A stretch of 64,000 bases of DNA from Lutibacter sp. (GCF_030692605.1 NZ_JAUYUD010000017.1:1-64000); one strand, 5' to 3'. Shown: positions 16,780 through 26,048, counted from the stretch's first letter. Made by a program: numbers and translations. Notes: generated by a model not told the origin, from the letters alone.

Positions 16780-19341
16780 TTAAAATTGTTGTCCTATAAT
16801 AAAGTGAGTTTGCCATCCTGATTTTACAGTTGTTCCCGGTAAAGCATCAAATCCATGTGCAAAGTCAATTCCTAATAAACCAAAAGCTGGCATAAAAATT
16901 CTAAGTCCTAATCCTGCAGATCTTTTCAATTGGAATGGATTAAAGTTGTTAAAACCGTCGTAAGAATTACCTGCTTCTAAAAACCCAAGCACATAAATAG
17001 ATGCTGAAGGTTTTAAAGTTATGGGGTATCTTAATTCCATTTGAAACTTATTGTAAACTGTTCCTCCATCAATAGATGATAATCTAGAGTTTTCGTAACC
17101 TCTTAATGCTACTGTTTCTCGACCGTCTAACTGATAGGATGCCATACCATCTCCTCCAACAAAAAAGCGTTCAAAAGGTGAATCACCTAATTTTGAATTA
17201 TAATTACCTAAAAATCCAAATTCAGCATTAGACATTAAAACCAAGTCTGCAACAATATTAGTGTACCATTTTCCTTTAAAACTAGCTTTGTAATATTCTA
17301 ACCATTTATACTTATCTGCCAATTCTATGTTTGTATAATCTTTTTCATTAAATAAAGAATATGGAAGTGTAAATTTTGCTCCTATACTAAATTCATTACC
17401 TGATTTTGGAAAAATGGGGTTAGGCCCAGCTGAACTTCTACCCAAGGTAATACTATACGATAAATTATTTAAATTCCCATCGCTTAACGTTAAATTTCCA
17501 ATACGCATTCCGTATTCTTTTAGGTCGTATAATTGATAGCTGATACCTTGAGAAAGGGTAAAATAGTTATCTGGCCATCGCAAACGTTTTCCTAATCCTA
17601 TAGAAGCTCCAACAATATTTAAACGTTGATCTTTGTCAACTCTATTCGTAAAATAATCGTATCTAAATTGTTTAGAATTATAGATTGAAAACGATAATGA
17701 TTGAGGTTTTTTACCTCCTAACCATGGTTCAGTAAACGAAAAACTTGACGTGGTATAATACCTACTTTTTTGTAAACGTAGAGATAATGTCTGTCCATCT
17801 CCCATTGGAAGTGGTCTGTAAGCTTTTTTGTTCCAAATGTTTCTGATAGAAAAGTTATTAAATGAAAGTCCAAGGGTCCCAATAAATGAACCACCACCGT
17901 AACCACCTTGCAGTTCAATTTGACTAGAGCCTTTTTCGGCAACGGTATAGTCAATATCAACAGTTTTATCTTGATAGTTTGGATTAATGTCTGGAGAAAT
18001 AGCTTCAGCATCGAAAAAGCCCAGTTGACCAATTTCTCTTATCGTTCTTATAATATCACTTTTACTATAAAGATACCCTGGTTTTGTTGTAATTTCTCGA
18101 TAAACAACGTGGTCGTTAGTTCTATCGTTTCCGTTAACCGTAACTTTTCTAATGCGCGTTGGCTGATCTTCGTATATTCTAATTTCAACATCAATAGAGT
18201 CGTTTACAATTTTAGTTTCTACAGGTAAAATTCTAGAAAATAAATAACCATTATCTTGGTAAAGTGTTGTAATATCTTCAGAGTCGGGTTTGCCATCTCC
18301 CAAAACTCTTTCTTTTAAAATTTTTCCATTATAGGTGTCTCCTTTTTCAATTCGTAACAAACTTTGAAGTTGTAAATCTGTATATTTACTATTACCTAAG
18401 AAACTAATATTTCCGAAGAAATATTTTTTCCCTTCGTCAACTTTTATGTCTAAATTTAAGGTATTATCGCTATTTAAAGAATAAGAATGATCTAATACGC
18501 GTGCATCTCGATATCCTTTTTCGCTATACGAAACAATTAAATTTTCAAGATCTTCTTTAAAATCGGCTTCAATATATTTAGATGATTTCCAAAACCTACC
18601 AATCATGGCTTTTTTGGTTTTTTTAAGCGTTTTTCTTAATTTTTTTTGTGGAATTTCTTTGTTTCCGCTAAAAGTGATGTTTTTAATTTTTACTTTTTCA
18701 CCTTTATCAATATGAACAAGCATATTAACAATATTAACTCCACTAGTATCTTTTTTGGTGTTTAAGGTAACTTTTGAATTTAAAAAACCTTTTTCTTGAT
18801 ATTTCTTTTTGAAATAATTTTTTGAGGTTACAATTAAGTTATCTGTAACCATAGTGCCTTTTTTAAGCTCTGCATCTTTTTGCAACTCTTTAGCTTTATT
18901 ATTTTTAACACCAGAAATAGTTACATTGTTAAGTTGTGGTAATTCTTCTACATCAAATTCGAGATATACTGTATTTCCATCTATTTTTCCAACATACACT
19001 TCAACATTACTAAATTGCTTTGTTTCGTATAATTTTTTAATGGCTGAAGTTAATTTATCACCAGGAAGTTTAATTTCTTGTCCAACTATTAAACCGGTAA
19101 AAACAATAACAGTTTGTTCTTCAAATTTTTGAAGCCCTTTAACAGTCATACCACCAAGTTCGTAGGTTTTTTCTTTAATAAATTCGGAAGTGCCAGAGAC
19201 AGGATTGATGCTATCTTTTTTTATGGTATCATTTATAATTTCAATCTCTTTTGTGCTTTTTATGGTGTTTTCCTGAGCTTTTAAAAGCGTTCCAGTTAAT
19301 GTAAATGCAAAAAGTAATAGGGCTAATTTTATTTTATTCAT
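16780..19341 (-). CDS. bamA: BamA/Omp85 outer-membrane assembly factor
   Basis: 853 residues from the chosen start MNKIKLALLLF, which gives a clean signal peptide ending LLKAQ and an 8-bp overlap with uppS; an in-frame Met 11 codons upstream (19374) would add a charged stretch. Five POTRA-like repeats occupy about residues 60-430 (for example VEVYVGKIDGNTVYLEFDVEE), then the C-terminal 16-strand barrel with the signature VALRGYENSRLSSIDGG and a final FIIGQQF ending in Phe. It inserts barrel proteins into the outer membrane. Neighbouring skp genes supply its chaperones, a conserved arrangement. Confidence 0.95.
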   Translation of the reverse strand: MNKIKLALLLFAFTLTGTLLKAQENTIKSTKEIEIINDTIKKDSINPVSGTSEFIKEKTYELGGMTVKGLQKFEEQTVIVFTGLIVGQEIKLPGDKLTSAIKKLYETKQFSNVEVYVGKIDGNTVYLEFDVEELPQLNNVTISGVKNNKAKELQKDAELKKGTMVTDNLIVTSKNYFKKKYQEKGFLNSKVTLNTKKDTSGVNIVNMLVHIDKGEKVKIKNITFSGNKEIPQKKLRKTLKKTKKAMIGRFWKSSKYIEADFKEDLENLIVSYSEKGYRDARVLDHSYSLNSDNTLNLDIKVDEGKKYFFGNISFLGNSKYTDLQLQSLLRIEKGDTYNGKILKERVLGDGKPDSEDITTLYQDNGYLFSRILPVETKIVNDSIDVEIRIYEDQPTRIRKVTVNGNDRTNDHVVYREITTKPGYLYSKSDIIRTIREIGQLGFFDAEAISPDINPNYQDKTVDIDYTVAEKGSSQIELQGGYGGGSFIGTLGLSFNNFSIRNIWNKKAYRPLPMGDGQTLSLRLQKSRYYTTSSFSFTEPWLGGKKPQSLSFSIYNSKQFRYDYFTNRVDKDQRLNIVGASIGLGKRLRWPDNYFTLSQGISYQLYDLKEYGMRIGNLTLSDGNLNNLSYSITLGRSSAGPNPIFPKSGNEFSIGAKFTLPYSLFNEKDYTNIELADKYKWLEYYKASFKGKWYTNIVADLVLMSNAEFGFLGNYNSKLGDSPFERFFVGGDGMASYQLDGRETVALRGYENSRLSSIDGGTVYNKFQMELRYPITLKPSASIYVLGFLEAGNSYDGFNNFNPFQLKRSAGLGLRIFMPAFGLLGIDFAHGFDALPGTTVKSGWQTHFIIGQQF

Positions 19342-20089
19342 TGATTTTTTCAATTTGTTCACTCGTTTTTCCAAACCTTCTTTCTCTATTTTGATATTCT
19401 AATATGGCATTAAATAAATGTTCTTTTCTAAAATCTGGCCAAAAAGTATCTGTAAAATACAATTCAGCGTATGCAATTTGCCATAATAAAAAATTGCTGA
19501 TTCTTTTTTCGCCGCTGGTTCTAATTAAAAAATCAACATCAGGCAAAGAAAATGTATATAAATGATTATTTATAACATTTTCGTTAATTTCTTCAACACC
19601 AAGTTCATTATTAACAACTTTTTTTGATAAATTTTTGATAACATTAACAATTTCATCTCGAGAGCCGTAACTGAGGGCAAGTGTAAGTGTTAATGCCGTA
19701 TTATTTTCCGTTTTTTTAATCACTTCAGATAGTTCTTTCTGAGCTTTTTCGGGCAAGTCATTTAAATTCCCAATGGTATTTAGTTTAATATTGTTTTTTT
19801 GAAGTGATTTTAATTCTTTTTTAAGTGAAGAAACTAATAGGCTCATTAAAGTTTTAACTTCAATTTTAGGGCGTTTCCAATTTTCAGTGGAAAAAGCATA
19901 TAGTGTAAGGTAGTTTATACCAATTTCTCCACATCCTTCAATTACTTCACGAACTGAGTTTACACCGTTTTTATGTCCAAAAATTCTTGGCTGACCTTTG
20001 CTTTGAGCCCATCGTCCATTGCCATCCATAATAATTGCAATATGGTTTGGGACCTTGTTTTTTGCTATTTCAGTTTTTAAGATTTCCAT
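19334..20089 (-). CDS. uppS: Undecaprenyl diphosphate synthase (isoprenyl transferase)
   Basis: 251 residues. It condenses isopentenyl diphosphate onto farnesyl diphosphate to make the C55 lipid carrier for peptidoglycan and surface polysaccharides. cis-Prenyltransferase motifs are clear: IAIIMDGNGRWAQ with the catalytic Asp (~residue 22), GHKNG, LTLYAFSTENWKRP, and the C-terminal IRTSGEKRISNFLLWQ followed by AYAELYFTD. It overlaps the preceding DUF6089 stop by one base (TAATG) and the following bamA start by 8 bp, so translation is coupled in a cell-envelope operon. Confidence 0.96.
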   Translation of the reverse strand: MEILKTEIAKNKVPNHIAIIMDGNGRWAQSKGQPRIFGHKNGVNSVREVIEGCGEIGINYLTLYAFSTENWKRPKIEVKTLMSLLVSSLKKELKSLQKNNIKLNTIGNLNDLPEKAQKELSEVIKKTENNTALTLTLALSYGSRDEIVNVIKNLSKKVVNNELGVEEINENVINNHLYTFSLPDVDFLIRTSGEKRISNFLLWQIAYAELYFTDTFWPDFRKEHLFNAILEYQNRERRFGKTSEQIEKINE

Positions 20090-20769
20090 TATTTAGGGGT
20101 GGCATAACAAGGAGGTCTACCAAAAGAATATACTATAGAAACACCACTTAGTATATACCAATCATTACTTTTAGGATTTCCAAAAATTAAAGAATTAATA
20201 GCTGAATTATTATAATCTAAATCATCTTCAAAAGTATAGCGAGCCCTTATTTCAAGTGCAATTGCAACTTGATGCATCAATTTTGTTTTATAACCAATAC
20301 CAAATGGAATTGCATAAGACGTTTTAGACTCGTACTCATAATTTCTTACACTGGTTTCCGATTTTACTACATTGTAATTAAATGTGGCAATTTCTAAAAG
20401 CAAATAGGGTGTATGTTTTTTTGAATAATCGTTTAGGTCATATTCAAAATAATTAAACTCTAAACCAAGAGCCAATTCTTTTATGCTATTATTAAAACCA
20501 ATTCCTCTATTATAGCGTTCTATATTTGTTGCGTCAGCATCATCTGCATTAATTTGTGCATAGGTAAAAGTTCCTCTTAAGGCCAAGCGGGGATTTATAT
20601 TGTGTTTATAAATTAAACCGCCCATTAGGTTATTAGGATTGATATAATACTCAGATCCAATATCACCAATATAGTTACTACCACCAACAAAAAAACCAAC
20701 TTCATATGTTTGAGCATTGGAAAAGGCTGTAAAACAAAGATATACAATAAAAAAAGTATAGTTTTTCAT
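20089..20769 (-). CDS. DUF6089 family outer-membrane beta-barrel protein
   Basis: 226 residues from MKNYTFFIVYL, which makes a normal signal peptide ending SNAQ; another Met six codons upstream is possible. The mature protein starts YEVGFFVGGSNYIGDIG and keeps an alternating amphipathic pattern (LALGLEFNYFEYDL, IALEIRARYTFEDDL), ending with SIVYSFGRPP. This is the DUF6089 family that precedes uppS and bamA in many Bacteroidota. It may be a small barrel or periplasmic beta-sandwich; function is unknown. It is the first gene of the uppS-bamA-skp operon, with a -7 element TATATTTG just upstream. Confidence 0.82.
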   Translation of the reverse strand: MKNYTFFIVYLCFTAFSNAQTYEVGFFVGGSNYIGDIGSEYYINPNNLMGGLIYKHNINPRLALRGTFTYAQINADDADATNIERYNRGIGFNNSIKELALGLEFNYFEYDLNDYSKKHTPYLLLEIATFNYNVVKSETSVRNYEYESKTSYAIPFGIGYKTKLMHQVAIALEIRARYTFEDDLDYNNSAINSLIFGNPKSNDWYILSGVSIVYSFGRPPCYATPK

Positions 20770-20784
20770 AAATAAAATAGCGTG

Positions 20785-20792
20785 CAAATATA
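20785..20792 (-). promoter_or_regulatory. -7 element of the DUF6089-uppS-bamA-skp operon
   Basis: The minus strand reads TATATTTG, a full TAnnTTTG match, 15 bases before the chosen DUF6089 start. This supports the start at 20769 over 20787, because an mRNA beginning after this element would barely include the upstream Met. No TTG at 17-20 bp. Confidence 0.5.
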
Positions 20793-20901
20793 AATAAATC
20801 TATTAGTTTATAGTAGTTTATGATGTGCCTTTTTTGATAAACTCATTAAAAATCAATTTATTGTAGGTAGAAATTGACAAAATAAATGAAATTAACTTTA
20901 A

Positions 20902-21783
20902 TTAATTTCGGGTATCCTGCCCCCATAATAATTTTTCACGAAGTGTTTTTATAAATGTTTGATGATTAATTTGTACCATTTTTAATTTAAAATCTGATTT
21001 TTTTATGAGAATTTCGGTTCCATTTTTTAATGAAATAATTCGAGAGTCTAATGAAAGAAAAAATTCATCTTCCCTACCATTAACAATTAATTTTATGGTA
21101 GTATCTTCTGGAATTACAAGAGGTCTGGCATTTAAATTATGAGGGGCAATGGGTGTAATTGCAAAACTTTTTGATTTTGGGATTATTATGGGACCTCCAC
21201 AGCTTAAAGAATAACCTGTAGAGCCTGTTGGAGTGGCAATTATTAGTCCATCTGCCCAATATGAAGTTAAGTATTCATCATCAATAAAAGTTTCAATAGT
21301 AATCATAGATGCAGTATTTTTTCTGCTAACGGAAACTTCGTTTAACGCAAAGTTAAATTCTTCCAATTTCTTAATTTTAGGGGTAGTGATTACACTTAAC
21401 ATAGTTCTCTCTCTAATTAAAAAGTGGTTTGAAATTAATAATTGAACGACATGGCTAATTTCTTCTTTTTGCACCGTTGCTAAAAAACCGAGACGTCCTG
21501 TATTTATACCAACAATTGGGATGTTAGAATTTCGAATAAAAGTTACTGCTCTTAAAATAGTTCCATCACCCCCAATAGTAATCATGAAATTGAAGGAATC
21601 ATTAAGATCTAAATGAGTTTTAAAAGTTTTTGGGCTAGTTACTTTAATAAATTTTTTTAACTCTTGATAATAATTATTTTCAATAAAAAAATCAATGCCA
21701 TTACTTTCAAAAGTTGAAAATAATTCTTCGACATAATGTCGATCTTCTATTTTATAATATTGGCCATATATAGCAACCTTCAT
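20902..21783 (-). CDS. nadK: NAD kinase
   Basis: 293 residues, cytoplasmic. It phosphorylates NAD to NADP with ATP or polyphosphate. Landmarks are the GGDGTILRAV motif (~residues 73-82), the NTGRLGFLA segment, and the family signature ADGLIIATPTGSTGYSLSCGGP, which is written here in two parts, ADGLIIATP and TGSTGYSLSCGGP. Length matches bacterial NadK. It starts two bases after the CBS-domain gene ends, so the two are co-transcribed, a pairing seen in other Bacteroidota; whether the CBS protein regulates NADK is unknown. Confidence 0.95.
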   Translation of the reverse strand: MKVAIYGQYYKIEDRHYVEELFSTFESNGIDFFIENNYYQELKKFIKVTSPKTFKTHLDLNDSFNFMITIGGDGTILRAVTFIRNSNIPIVGINTGRLGFLATVQKEEISHVVQLLISNHFLIRERTMLSVITTPKIKKLEEFNFALNEVSVSRKNTASMITIETFIDDEYLTSYWADGLIIATPTGSTGYSLSCGGPIIIPKSKSFAITPIAPHNLNARPLVIPEDTTIKLIVNGREDEFFLSLDSRIISLKNGTEILIKKSDFKLKMVQINHQTFIKTLREKLLWGQDTRN

Positions 21784-21785
21784 GG

Positions 21786-22454
21786 TTAAATATTTAAGTA
21801 TTTTTGTAAGTAATTAGTTCTATCTATTAGTTCTTCTAAAAAAGCATCCTCTTTATGATTAGTGATTATGTTATAATTATAGCGTCTGAATGATTGAATT
21901 ATTTCATTAACGTCCATAGTGCTAAATTTTACCATAATTTTTGCGGTGGCTGGACTGATTTCGAATACAAAAACACCCAACATTTTAGCACCATTACTTT
22001 CAATAATCTGACAAATTTCGCTGAAAGAATAATCTATAATTTCTTTTTCAATTAATAACACAACACCTTCGGTACTTAAAAAAGGAGTTTGATTATAAAT
22101 TTGTAAAATATCAAGTAAATCGTAGTACCCTAAATATTCTTTTTTGTGGTTAATTACAGGAATTACATTGGAATAGTTGGATGAAAAAATTGCTATAATT
22201 TCAACCAAACTTAGCGTATCAGAAGCATAGAATAGGTTGAATAAATATTGATGATTTCCGATTTCTTTATTAGTATTTTCAAGATCAATAAGGTCATCCT
22301 TGGCAATTAAACCTAATAATTGTTTAGTTTCTTTATTTTTTAAAATTGGAAAATGTGTATAAGTAGTTTCATTAAAAAATGCTTGAATTTCATCAATTGA
22401 ACTATTTAAAGTAAATGCTTTAAATTCATTTAATATGTACGGGGTTGCTTCCAT
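21786..22454 (-). CDS. CBS-domain protein
   Basis: 222 residues, cytoplasmic, no signal or TM. Two CBS-like halves are visible: residues ~15-75 (FNETTYTHFPILKNK, LLGLIAKDDLIDLE) and ~80-140 (SNYSNVIPVINHKKEYLGYYDLLDIL). An ACT-like C-terminal part (~145-215) contains MLGVFVFEISPATAKIMVKF. CBS pairs bind adenine nucleotides and usually act as sensors. The gene is immediately upstream of nadK (2-bp gap), so an NAD(P)- or ATP-linked regulatory role is a reasonable hypothesis but not demonstrated. Transcription probably starts from the TATTTTTG at 22483-22490. Confidence 0.8.
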   Translation of the reverse strand: MEATPYILNEFKAFTLNSSIDEIQAFFNETTYTHFPILKNKETKQLLGLIAKDDLIDLENTNKEIGNHQYLFNLFYASDTLSLVEIIAIFSSNYSNVIPVINHKKEYLGYYDLLDILQIYNQTPFLSTEGVVLLIEKEIIDYSFSEICQIIESNGAKMLGVFVFEISPATAKIMVKFSTMDVNEIIQSFRRYNYNIITNHKEDAFLEELIDRTNYLQKYLNI

Positions 22455-22482
22455 TGTATATTGAATTGTAGTGCAAATTAAT

Positions 22483-22490
22483 CAAAAATA
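22483..22490 (-). promoter_or_regulatory. Candidate -7 element for the CBS-nadK operon
   Basis: The minus strand reads TATTTTTG, matching TAnnTTTG, 28 bases before the CBS start. It is paired back to back with the pdxJ element. Confidence 0.4.
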
Positions 22491-22515
22491 AAACCAAAAA
22501 CATATTCTTAGTTTG

Positions 22516-22523
22516 TAAATTTG
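22516..22523 (+). promoter_or_regulatory. Candidate -7 element for pdxJ
   Basis: TAAATTTG matches TAnnTTTG, 31 bases before the pdxJ ATG. It forms a divergent pair with 22483-22490 in a 100-bp intergenic region. Confidence 0.45.
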
Positions 22524-22554
22524 CGAACGAGTTAGAAAATTTAATTTTTTTATA

Positions 22555-23277
22555 ATGATAAAACTTAGTGTTAATATAAATAAAATTGCAACATTACGGA
22601 ATGCAAGAGGTGGTAATTTTCCAAATGTGGTTAAAGTTGCAAGTGATATTCAGGATTTTGGAGCGCAAGGAATAACCATTCATCCAAGACCAGATGAGCG
22701 GCACATAAGATATCAAGATGCATACGATTTAAAAAAAGTAGTAACTACCGAATTCAATATTGAAGGAAATCCTATTCAAAAATTTATGGATATGGTGTTA
22801 ACTATTAAGCCAGATCAAGTTACGTTGGTACCTGATGGGATTGATGCTATAACATCTAATTCTGGTTGGGATACTATTAAAAATCTTGATTTTTTAAAAG
22901 AAATTATTGCTGAATTTAAATTAAAAGGAATAAGAACTTCAATTTTTATAGACACCAATTTAAAATTTATTGAAGCCGCCGCAAAAACAGGTACTGATAG
23001 GATTGAATTGTATACTGAAGAATACGCAACACAGTATGAATTAGGTAATAAAGAAGCTATTAAACCCTATATTGAAAGTGCAATTTTGGCTTCAAACTTA
23101 GGAATGGGTATTAATGCTGGGCACGATTTAAGTTTGAATAACATTCAATATTTTGCACAAAACATTCCAAATTTAATGGAAGTTTCTATCGGACATGCAT
23201 TAATAACCGAATCGTTATATTATGGGTTAGATAATGTAATTAATATGTATAAATATAAGTTAAAAGTTAAAAGTTAA
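22555..23277 (+). CDS. pdxJ: Pyridoxine 5'-phosphate synthase
   Basis: 240 residues, a TIM-barrel enzyme that joins 3-amino-2-oxopropyl phosphate with deoxyxylulose phosphate to form pyridoxine 5'-phosphate. Family motifs are [17 protein letters not shown] at the N-terminus, [29 protein letters not shown] and [10 protein letters not shown]. Length is usual. The last four codons and stop fall inside a 7-bp tandem repeat (GTTAAAA x3), so the C-terminal KVKS is repeat-encoded and probably dispensable. Divergent from the CBS-nadK pair. Confidence 0.95.
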   Translation: MIKLSVNINKIATLRNARGGNFPNVVKVASDIQDFGAQGITIHPRPDERHIRYQDAYDLKKVVTTEFNIEGNPIQKFMDMVLTIKPDQVTLVPDGIDAITSNSGWDTIKNLDFLKEIIAEFKLKGIRTSIFIDTNLKFIEAAAKTGTDRIELYTEEYATQYELGNKEAIKPYIESAILASNLGMGINAGHDLSLNNIQYFAQNIPNLMEVSIGHALITESLYYGLDNVINMYKYKLKVKS

Positions 23278-23279
23278 AA
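23259..23279. repeat. Three tandem heptamers GTTAAAA over the pdxJ stop
   Basis: GTTAAAA occurs three times in tandem; the pdxJ stop codon (23275-23277) is within the third copy. Confidence 0.85.
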
Positions 23280-23348
23280 GCAAAAAAGAAAGGCAATAGG
23301 CAAAAGCAGTTGAATTATCTATTTTTTATGGTATTTTAAACTTATTTC

Positions 23349-23390
23349 TTAAAACTTAAAACTTAAAACTTAAGACTTAAAACTTAAAAC
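23349..23390. repeat. Six tandem heptamers TTAAAAC
   Basis: Six consecutive 7-bp units, five TTAAAAC and one variant TTAAGAC (fourth). Decayed copies continue to about 23420, just before the hydrolase start at 23438. The 160-bp space between pdxJ and the hydrolase consists mainly of such text. Confidence 0.9.
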
Positions 23391-23437
23391 TCATTTCTTA
23401 AAACTTACTTCTTAAAGCTCAAAATTCACAACTCAAA

Positions 23438-24208
23438 ATGAAACTTTTACATTCAACAATTATTGGAAATGGACAGCCTTTTATCATTCTTCATGGATAT
23501 TTTGGAATGAGTGATAATTGGAAATCATTGGGAATTCAGTTTGCTGAAAATTTTGAAGTGCATTTAGTTGATCAACGTAATCATGGACGAAGTTTTCACA
23601 CAGATGAATTTGATTATGAACTTTTAGTGGAAGATTTATACAATTATATTAATCATTATAAATTAAATAAAGTTGTACTTCTCGGACACTCTATGGGAGG
23701 GAAGGTTGCAATGTTATTTGCCACAACCTATCCTGAAATAGTGGATAAATTGATAGTTGCAGATATTAGCCCTAAGTTTTACAAACCACATCATCAACAA
23801 ATATTAGCAGCATTAAATGCTGTTAATTTTTCAATACATAATTCACGTCAAAAGGTTGAAGAAATTTTAAGAATCTATATAAAAGAAGAAGAAATTTTAC
23901 AGTTTATGTTAAAAAATTTATATTGGGAATCAAAAGGTAAATTGGCATTTCGTTTTAATTTAACTAGTTTAACAGAAAATAATTCGGAAGTGGGTGAAGC
24001 GTTGGCATCATTTAGTTATTTTGATGAGAAAACGTTATTTTTAAAAGGAGAAAACTCGAATTATATTATTAAAGAAGATGAACCATTGATTAAAACTCAT
24101 TTTTCAAATTCAATAATTGAAACAATAAAAAAAGCAGGACATTGGTTACATGCCGAAAATCCAACCCAATTTCATAAAAAAGTTTTGTCTTTTTTGTCAA
24201 ATAAGTAA
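23438..24208 (+). CDS. Alpha/beta-fold hydrolase (YbfF-like esterase)
   Basis: 256 residues, cytoplasmic. It has the alpha/beta hydrolase layout: an oxyanion-loop region (ILHGYFGMSDNW, ~residues 18-29), DQRNHGRS (~46-53), the nucleophile elbow GHSMGG (Ser ~residue 88), a cap region and the C-terminal catalytic His in KAGHWLHAENP. The closest type I recognise is the YbfF/acyl-CoA esterase group; substrate is unknown. The upstream spacer is a decayed heptamer repeat and shows no clear promoter; the downstream neighbour is a small membrane protein on the same strand. Confidence 0.85.
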   Translation: MKLLHSTIIGNGQPFIILHGYFGMSDNWKSLGIQFAENFEVHLVDQRNHGRSFHTDEFDYELLVEDLYNYINHYKLNKVVLLGHSMGGKVAMLFATTYPEIVDKLIVADISPKFYKPHHQQILAALNAVNFSIHNSRQKVEEILRIYIKEEEILQFMLKNLYWESKGKLAFRFNLTSLTENNSEVGEALASFSYFDEKTLFLKGENSNYIIKEDEPLIKTHFSNSIIETIKKAGHWLHAENPTQFHKKVLSFLSNK

Positions 24209-24283
24209 GTTGAATATCCTTATTAATATTGCAGAAAGTGATTAAATTTTACAAACAACCAATTAATAATTAATTAGAAATAA

Positions 24284-24634
24284 ATGAAAACAGTTTTAAG
24301 AATGTTATTAACAGCAATTGCAGTTGTTATAATCGCAAAATATTTACCAGGTGTAGAGGTAACCAATTTCACAAATGCTATGTTTGTAGCAATTGTATTG
24401 GGCTTTTTAAGAATAACAGTACAACCCATTCTTGTAATTTTAACATTGCCTGCAACTATTTTAACACTGGGACTATTTTTGCTGGTAATAAATGCAGTAA
24501 TTATAATGTTAGCAGGTTATTTTGTAACTGGTTTTAGTGTTTCTGGATTTTGGACAGCATTACTGTTCAGTATATTATTATCAATGTTTCAATCCATATT
24601 ATTTTCTTTTTTGAAAGAAAAAGAACAAAAATAG
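24284..24634 (+). CDS. Small four-TM membrane protein, phage holin family 4 (DUF360)
   Basis: 116 residues with four hydrophobic segments (about residues 5-22, 28-45, 54-78 and 88-108). It shows the family pattern IAKYLPGVEV near the N-terminus and TLPATILTLGLFLLVINA in the middle. The family is named for a weak relation to mycobacteriophage holins, but members are ordinary chromosomal proteins of unknown function; no phage genes are nearby. Inner membrane location is expected. It is followed by the tig promoter 26 bp after its stop. Confidence 0.82.
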   Translation: MKTVLRMLLTAIAVVIIAKYLPGVEVTNFTNAMFVAIVLGFLRITVQPILVILTLPATILTLGLFLLVINAVIIMLAGYFVTGFSVSGFWTALLFSILLSMFQSILFSFLKEKEQK

Positions 24635-24659
24635 TTGAAATTGAGTGTGTTAAATATTG

Positions 24660-24687
24660 TTGAAATACATAAAAAGTAGTACTTTTG
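24660..24687 (+). promoter_or_regulatory. tig promoter (TTG-N17-TACTTTTG)
   Basis: A TTG at 24660-24662 and TACTTTTG at 24680-24687, separated by exactly 17 bases, match the Bacteroidota housekeeping sigma consensus. The tig ATG is 38 bases downstream. Confidence 0.75.
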
Positions 24688-24725
24688 CACCCAATTTTTA
24701 ATGATTATAGTAAAAAAAGTATAAG

Positions 24726-26048
24726 ATGAATATTACAAAAGAAAATATTGATGCGTTAAATGCAGTAGTGAAGGTTGAAATTACAGCGGAAGATTATCAA
24801 GAAAAAGTAGCCAAAATTCTTCAAGATTACCGTCAAAAAGCAAATATTCCTGGTTTTAGAAAGGGTCATGTACCTATGGGCTTAGTGAAAAAACAATATG
24901 GTAAATCTATTATGATAGATGAGGTTAATAAATTACTTCAAGATTCTTTGAATAAATTTTTAACTGAAGAAAAGTTAGATATATTAGGGAATCCTTTACC
25001 TAAAATTCAAGATAATTTTTCATGGGAAGAAGACAATTATTCATTTGAATTTGAATTAGGTCTTGCTCCTCAATTTGATGTTAAATTAGATGCTAAAAAG
25101 AAAATCACTAAATATAATATTGTTGCAGATAAAGAGCTTTTAGCAAAAGAAGTTGAAAACATTCAAAAACGTTATGGTAAAATAGTTACTAAAAATGTTG
25201 TTGAAGAAGGTGTAACTATTGCTGGGACTTTTGTGAATGAAGAAAAAGAAATTAATAAAAAATCTACCATTTCTTTAGAGTCCATTAAGGGTAAAATCAA
25301 TCAAAAGAAATTTATTGGCAAAAAAGTAGGTGATGTAGTTGTGGTTTCTACTAAAGGTCTTTTTGATGATGATCATAAATTAATGGGAGCTCTTGGTGTT
25401 TCGCATGATGAAATACATGGTTTAGATATTGAAGTTTCAATTACCATTGAAGAAATTAATGTAACGGAATTAGCTGAAATTAACCAAGAATTATTCGATA
25501 AAATATTTGGACCTGAAGTTGTAAAATCCAAAGAAGAATTAAACGCTAAAATCAAAGAAGATGCTGAGAAGCAATTTCAAACACAAGCTGATCAGCAATT
25601 ATTAAATGCAGTTACTGAATATTTGATTGAAAACACAAAATTCGATTTGCCATCTGAATTTTTGAAAAAATGGTTGGCTGTTGCTGGGGAAAAACCAATG
25701 ACTCCTGAACAAGCTTCTGAAGAATTTGAAAAATCTGAAAAAGGGTTGCGTTATCAATTGATTGAGGGTAAAGTAATGAAAGATAACGAAATTCAAATTA
25801 ATTTTGACGAATTGAAAGAATATGCTAAGGGCTTTGTAAAGTCTCAAATGGCTCAATACGGACAATTAAATCCTGAGGAGAAAGATTTAGAAGATATTGT
25901 ACAACGTGTATTAAGTAATCAAGATGAAGCAAAAAGATTACAAGACCAGTTAGTAAGTCAGAAATTACTAAATTTCTATAAAGAGAATATAACTTTTAAA
26001 GAAAAAGAAGTTAACTACGAAGAATTTGTAAAAGAAGTTTATAAATAA
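24726..26048 (+). CDS. tig: Trigger factor ribosome-associated chaperone/PPIase
   Basis: 440 residues, close to the usual ~430. It has three parts: an N-terminal ribosome-binding domain (~1-115) with the signature IPGFRKGHVP, a divergent FKBP-type PPIase domain (~150-240, lacking much of the classical GYG text), and a C-terminal helical arm (~250-440) rich in Lys/Glu/Gln. It binds nascent chains at the ribosome exit. A strong promoter precedes it and an intrinsic terminator follows. In many bacteria tig lies next to clpP-clpX; here these are 19 kb away, with a 17-kb insert beginning right at the tig terminator. Confidence 0.95.
   Translation: MNITKENIDALNAVVKVEITAEDYQEKVAKILQDYRQKANIPGFRKGHVPMGLVKKQYGKSIMIDEVNKLLQDSLNKFLTEEKLDILGNPLPKIQDNFSWEEDNYSFEFELGLAPQFDVKLDAKKKITKYNIVADKELLAKEVENIQKRYGKIVTKNVVEEGVTIAGTFVNEEKEINKKSTISLESIKGKINQKKFIGKKVGDVVVVSTKGLFDDDHKLMGALGVSHDEIHGLDIEVSITIEEINVTELAEINQELFDKIFGPEVVKSKEELNAKIKEDAEKQFQTQADQQLLNAVTEYLIENTKFDLPSEFLKKWLAVAGEKPMTPEQASEEFEKSEKGLRYQLIEGKVMKDNEIQINFDELKEYAKGFVKSQMAQYGQLNPEEKDLEDIVQRVLSNQDEAKRLQDQLVSQKLLNFYKENITFKEKEVNYEEFVKEVYK

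Noticed and set aside
23349-23390. Heptamer array considered as CRISPR
   Set aside because: Units are contiguous with no spacers; cas genes are absent.
24284-24634. Holin-family protein as a sign of prophage
   Set aside because: This family is widespread on bacterial chromosomes, and there are no phage structural, lysis or integrase genes nearby.
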